Source: Porites lobata (Eukaryota; Cnidaria; Anthozoa; Scleractinia; Poritidae). Taken from it: 64,000 nucleotides of DNA. The notes below the pieces were generated by a model, which did no database searches, was not told where the DNA came from, and saw only the letters and a list, made by a program, of their open reading frames with translations. The position numbers were made by a program, and so were the translations under genes. The stretch spans positions 306,001 to 370,000 of the forward strand of contig CALNXK010000179.1 in NCBI GenBank assembly GCA_942486035.1, read 5' to 3'. Below are positions 54,401 through 60,400 of this stretch, one piece after another; the stretch's first letter is position 1, and every line of letters starts with the position of its first letter.

Positions 54401-57400
54401 GTCATACAAGAGAACTGAGTCAGAACATAGCAATTCGAACAAGTCATCTAGGTGGACCGAGCACTGAAACAGAAATAAAATTAAGGACGGAAGTAAATTT
54501 TCAAATAATTCTTCAACCCGCAGTTCTCATAGATGATTTTCATATATTCATAACTTTCATGGGTTTATAACAAACCAATTCAACGACCTGCTTCCAGTTG
54601 GCTTGTTAGCTCAATTGGTAGATCGCTGCACTGATGTCACAGAGGTCAAGAGTTCGAATCCCGAACAAGCCTGAATTTTTTTCAGCCTTTCTTTTCGTAA
54701 CTGCAAAAGTGGCGTGTATAACTGCGATGATCTTCTTTCATACATGTGTAATAAGTACATTTTAGTTTCGACCGTGACGCAGGCAAGTACGTGTAAGTTA
54801 TTCCTGATCATGATCTGATGGGGCAATTCAACCACGTGTTTTGCTGGTAACCGGTCAAGTCGACCGAAAGTCATCTCGCCTGAAACAAAAGTTATGTCGC
54901 CAGACACTTTTTCTTAAGTCGCCCGAAATGCTGAGTTATGTCGCCCGTAAAGTGTATGGAAAATGTCTAGCACTTTAAGCGATACTGAGACGGAACAAGT
55001 GAGATGGATGTGTAATATACATATATCATGTTCTTTACGCGGGGACGAGACGAAACAAGCGGGATGAATATCTCGTTCTTTAAGCCTCGATAAAACGAAA
55101 CAAGTGCGATGAAGATGTTAGGATGTTGTTGAGTATAATAAAATTTCAGGCGACATAACTCAGCATTTTGGGCGCTTTAACAAAATTTCGGGCGAGATGG
55201 CTTTCGGGCGACTTTACCGTAAACCTTTTTGCCTAAAGTGATATTCTTAGCGAAGAAATAGCAGAGCTTGACTCGTTTTGTTTCGTTTAACGACTGGTGA
55301 TAAAAATCTCGAAGACTGAGTGAGATCCTTCTTGACGGTCACAAAAGGGACAATGATCAGTCCGTTAACGGCTTCGAACCAGTCTGTAACAAAAACGTTA
55401 GGCTCTCATCGCCAGAGATCCCAACAGCATACACTTCAAGTGCCTGAACCATTTCAGTAGTTGTCAATGATATTGGCTGAAGACAGTGCTTTCCAATCTA
55501 ATGGCATGAATCCGCTGCCATTTTAAAAAAAATACATCACAAGCAATCACAATGCCATACCTCTCCGGCACTCTTATGAAACCTCAGTGACGTCAGAATG
55601 ATGTCTCTCCTTCTGTTCATACGCATAGCAAAACTGCGACAGCCCCTGTCCAGGAATTCCTTCTGAGTTTTAATATCTTTGGACGCATAATGATTCTCTT
55701 GTAGCATCTTTTTTGCCAGTTCACGGACCTGAGCAAAGTGATTAATCACCTCCTGCAATTGAGAGACATAGTCAATAACATTTAGAATCCAAAGTGAACA
55801 ACCCTGTGAGGCGAACAGTTGAATGTGTAAATGACTAAATTTAGATAGCCACAGTGGGTGTTCAAGCAATGGTGTTTCTGAACAAAACAAGTCAACTGGA
55901 AGTGACGCCTTTCTCCTGTTCATATGCCTTCAGTTGCCTTCACGCTACCAAATTTGCATTGCTAAGTGTCTTTTCTCTTATAGAGACGATAAGACTGAAA
56001 GCCACTGCCCAAGCAAATACAAAAAAGTCCTCTTCCGGTTCACATGCATGAATCAAAAAGAAAATAAAATAATACTCTGCCCCCGCCCCTTCAAGAAGAA
56101 CAAGGCAGACATCAGCAGTTACTTATTAAGTCTCTGTTGACTCTCACTTGCTTGGCTACAACTTAACAATTCTCCATAAAGCCCTCGCTCTTTTTCCTGC
56201 TGGTCTTAACTGCATTTCACTCATCTCAATAAGGTGGAGTCCTCTGTGACTGTGGTGAGAAATCAGTGGCTATCTGGCTGAAGACTGTTATGCTAAGTTT
56301 GCATACCTCATAAAATTCTCTAAGGGCCATTGGGTTTAATGTAAAATTTCAAATATCGCAGTTTTGCATCCAAAGATCAATAAAGCTAAGCACTGACAAG
56401 TTGGTCGAACTTTACATTTACTTCACAGCCTGTGTACAGACCCACCCCCTCCCCTCAAAAAAATCACAGAAGGGGCATTTTTTCTGAGAGGAGAAGGGTC
56501 TGTACACAGGCTAGTGCTTCGAAATTCATACTACTAATGGGGGTGGGTTGGCCACTTTTTGAAAGGCATATACATTGTACATGATGAGGGCTACAAAAGT
56601 CTCAAATTAAAAAATTAATGCAAATAAAGGTAAATTTACCCTGGCATTTAACTCAAATTCCTCATGTTCTTTTCTTAAAATCTCACAGGTAATGACAGAG
56701 TCACCAATGTCTCTTGATGTTGATAAATAAGCTTCACCTGACCCAAAGACCCAGTCAATCACCTACAAAATAATAAACACAAAGGCATTGTACATGTATG
56801 TATTTCTCCCTTAAGAAGTCTCTGTCACTGACTGGAACAAAGTTCCCTCTTACATTTCCCTAGCCTGGGATCATGCAGGCTCCTTAGTGGGGAAAAATGG
56901 AGAAAATTGTTGTGCGAAGTGCAACCTAGGTATAGGGAGGGAAAGGGGGCATTTCCTCTCTTCTGTTTTTAACGAAAATCATGTTTTTAAAATCTAGATC
57001 CAGATTTCCCAACTGAATGCACCCTTATCCAAACTGAGTACTGAAGTCTGAAAAAGTGACAATGTTTAAAAAAAATCACAATAGCACCATGAAGATGCTT
57101 TACCTTTTTATAGCCAGCTTCAAACTCACGCAAATCCATACACTGTATCAACTCTTTCCATCTCTTTTCCCACATATCAGTCAGCTGATTGCATCTGTGT
57201 GTAAGCTGTGTGACGATTCTCTCAACCTGCTGGAGCTCTTGGCTTGGTGCCAATGCAGGACTTCCTGGGAAATTCTGGCTGGGTGGAACTGGAGGTTCAT
57301 TGGCTTTTATTGAGCTTATCAGATGTTCTCCTCTCTGTATAAGGGGGTTTCCAACACTGTCAAGGACAGCCCTTTTTGCTTTATGCTCTTGAATGAGAGC

Positions 57401-60400
57401 ATCTGTCTCTTGAAGGTTCATACCCAGCCGGTGGGTGTCAAGGTGTTGTTCCAGTTCATCAAAGTTTTCATTTACAGAGATGGCATCATCTGAAAGCCTG
57501 TCAATTTCCTACAGTGGAAAGCAAAGGTTTTTCCTCACTGTAATATACATGTACCCACAAAGGGCCACCTCACAATGACTTTGCGCTACTTCATTTTGAA
57601 GACAGGTTACAGAGCTATGTCTATGAAGATATCTCTTTCATGTTTCCTTCAACATTATATGTTATATATATCAATTACAGAACTGAGAAGAAATGTTCAT
57701 CTTGGTGATGAAAAATTAAGGAATGTACATAGTATCTTTGAATTTAGAAAAAATCCAAGAAGAAAGCAACAAATGAGAAAACCCGGCTTATGCAATGGCA
57801 AAAATTCCCCTACCCCACCCACCAGAAACTACAAAATTAAGAAAAATACAGTATCACCATTTTACAAAGACTTCAAAAAATTATTGACACAACAAGAATA
57901 GTGCACCATTTTACAAAGACTTCAAAAAATTCTTGACACAACAAGAATACACTAATACTAACTGAAAACTGACAAATTTTACAATAAAACTACAATATGG
58001 TTACTTCAAGCCTGCTGGCATCACACAAACAGACAAACATCCCTTATGTGACAGGGCAAAATGCAAAAATTTAGCAGTTGCTTGCAGGAGATGGTGCTGA
58101 TGTTCAGTTCAAACCCCCATATCTGCATACAAATAGATCTTTTTACCGATATGGTGGCCAGATTTAAGGAGTATTATGGGATGCCCATGGGGCACTCACT
58201 CAGTATTTACACACGCTTTTTGGGCAAAAAGAGAACTGCAATGCATATTTCTCGGGAAAAAGGCGATCATTATTACATCTGAACACAGCACAATGATCTT
58301 TTTTCCATTTAATACAACCTTTTTCTAGGAAAACCTAAAGAAAAATTGGCCTGAAAAACACGCATAAATATTGAGCGAGTATAATTTATATCGGATCGTG
58401 CTCATGCCACCTGGGCATCCAATAATACTCCTTAAATCTAATTAATTCAATATGGCCACGGTATTGGTATAAAGGTCTATTAGTGCTCCAGGCTGGTCTC
58501 TATACATTTCCTTGGCATACTTGGGATAATTAAATACATGTAATAGATAAAGCATTTTCCCTTAACTAATTCTCAGGGCCTTTTTTCTTGATTATGTATT
58601 GATATTGTCAGCAGAAATTGATGTTGGTCACCCTTGGTACTGGTTAAATTAAGAGCTTTGACTGGGAAAAAATTAAAATGAGATATTTTAGATCGAGTCA
58701 TCTCTTTTCAGAAGTGTACACTTACAAGGGGTGGATGCACATCACAGTTCAATATTATTGTATTACTGACATCACTTAAAGTGCGACTACTATAACTGGG
58801 GCCACTTAGAGGAAGTTGACCGATCAAATTACTGGAAAATAACCATACATTCCAAGAAAGTTGATTGTGAGCCAATCAGAAGCTCATAAAAGAACATTAG
58901 CTCATTCAAAGCACAAAAATATTGATAGCAAACGTTTTTCAAGAAAGCAAAATGTTTCACCACACAATGCTTTTCTATTCGAAACCTTACATAACACCCC
59001 GTACTTGTTTGGCAAAAGCTGAGTTTTCGTCATCTACCAGTAATTTCTTCACTACAATTAAATTGATATGCTTTGCAATAACATGCAAACTCAAGACGAA
59101 AATATAACTATTAAACGTTTACATTTTTCGCCTCTGTCATTCACTCTAACTGACCTCTCAGGCTTTCAGACTTTTCTTTCAACTTTCTCAACAAAGTTTT
59201 CTTTAGTGGGTTTAAAAGGTCACATCTGTAGGTTGTAATTAGTTGATATCGATCCATGTTGTTTATTTTGTTTCATTCAGTTATTATGACTGACAACTAA
59301 CTTTCTCAGAATGTATTGTTATTTTCCTGTAATCCGATTGGTCAACTTTGTTTAGGTGGCCCTGACTATAGAAGTCGCACTGTAAGTAGTAAATTGCTTA
59401 CCAATCTTGTGTCAATCCATCTGTCATGATTGTATGGTAAGGTACCACCAAGTTCCTGAGTGAGTTGACTGTCTTCAGCAAATTGGTGTAGTTTACTGGA
59501 TGAGGACAACAATGTGGTCTAGAAAACACAAAATGATACAAAATGATTGCTTAGTAACCAAGCAATTATTTAAAGAGAAAAGGCTGGACACCTGGGTTGA
59601 GAAAATTGCACAGATTCTAATCTTTAAACATGGAGAAGTTACATGTAGCCATTATTGCACCCCATAGTGAAGCACTCCTCAACTTTAATTGTCTCTTACC
59701 CACTTGAAATTTCTAATCATTCATTTATTACCTATTTACTGTTTAGTTCTTTAATTGACTGCTTTAAATATTGATTGGTTGATTTTCTTCACTATAAGAG
59801 TTAGAGATGAAGTTTAAAAAAATACTTTTTTAAGTCTACACTGTAAATAAGCTCTTTTTAAATACATCTTATATTTTTTACCTCAAAAACAAAATTTGAT
59901 TGTTCTTTCTTAAGTCCAGATCCTGATCGTCTCTTTTCCCAGAAGGCATCTGGCTTAATAATGTACACTTCATGCACTTTATCAGGAATTGTGTCCTAGA
60001 AAACAAATGACAACACCAACAACAAAAGGTTAACGTTGGTGCTCCATTGAACTGTAAATTATTATTTTCAACATTTCAGTTGATTTCTACCTCATCAATA
60101 ACACAGATTCCATTAGAATCTAAGTGCCATTAATTTAAAAGGTGGATAATGCCTTCTTTAATCCACCATTAAAATGACTTTTAATAAAATGTCCCATCCA
60201 GTTGTCCAGAACAATTAGCTTTCCTTGCTGGGCAAGAAACTTTTTGAGCTTACTAAATTTGCCCAATGCGCAAAGGACCAGGCAAGTCACCCCAAGACAA
60301 AGAAGTAATAGGCCTGCCCAGCAAAATGTGAGAGCCCCAATTCAAGTTTTTGCTCTTTTTTCCCCCGCATCTAACCACTTTTTGTGCACGTTGAAGTGAA

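Larger units (their letters stand above)
23865..57103. other. Shorter introns of the GEF and spectrin regions without called content
   Basis: The introns at 23865-24191, 26426-26790, 27624-28065, 28390-28752, 28945-29389, 36341-36755, 36948-37842, 50360-50891 and 56763-57103 hold no repeat, RNA or open frame that I can support. Confidence 0.55.

Noticed and set aside
54601..54671. Functional tRNA gene
   Set aside because: The anticodon arm and T stem do not form proper stems and no clear anticodon loop can be drawn.
57575..57901. 108-residue plus-strand frame
   Set aside because: It has low-complexity basic composition, ends in the 49-bp tandem duplication, and shows no domain.
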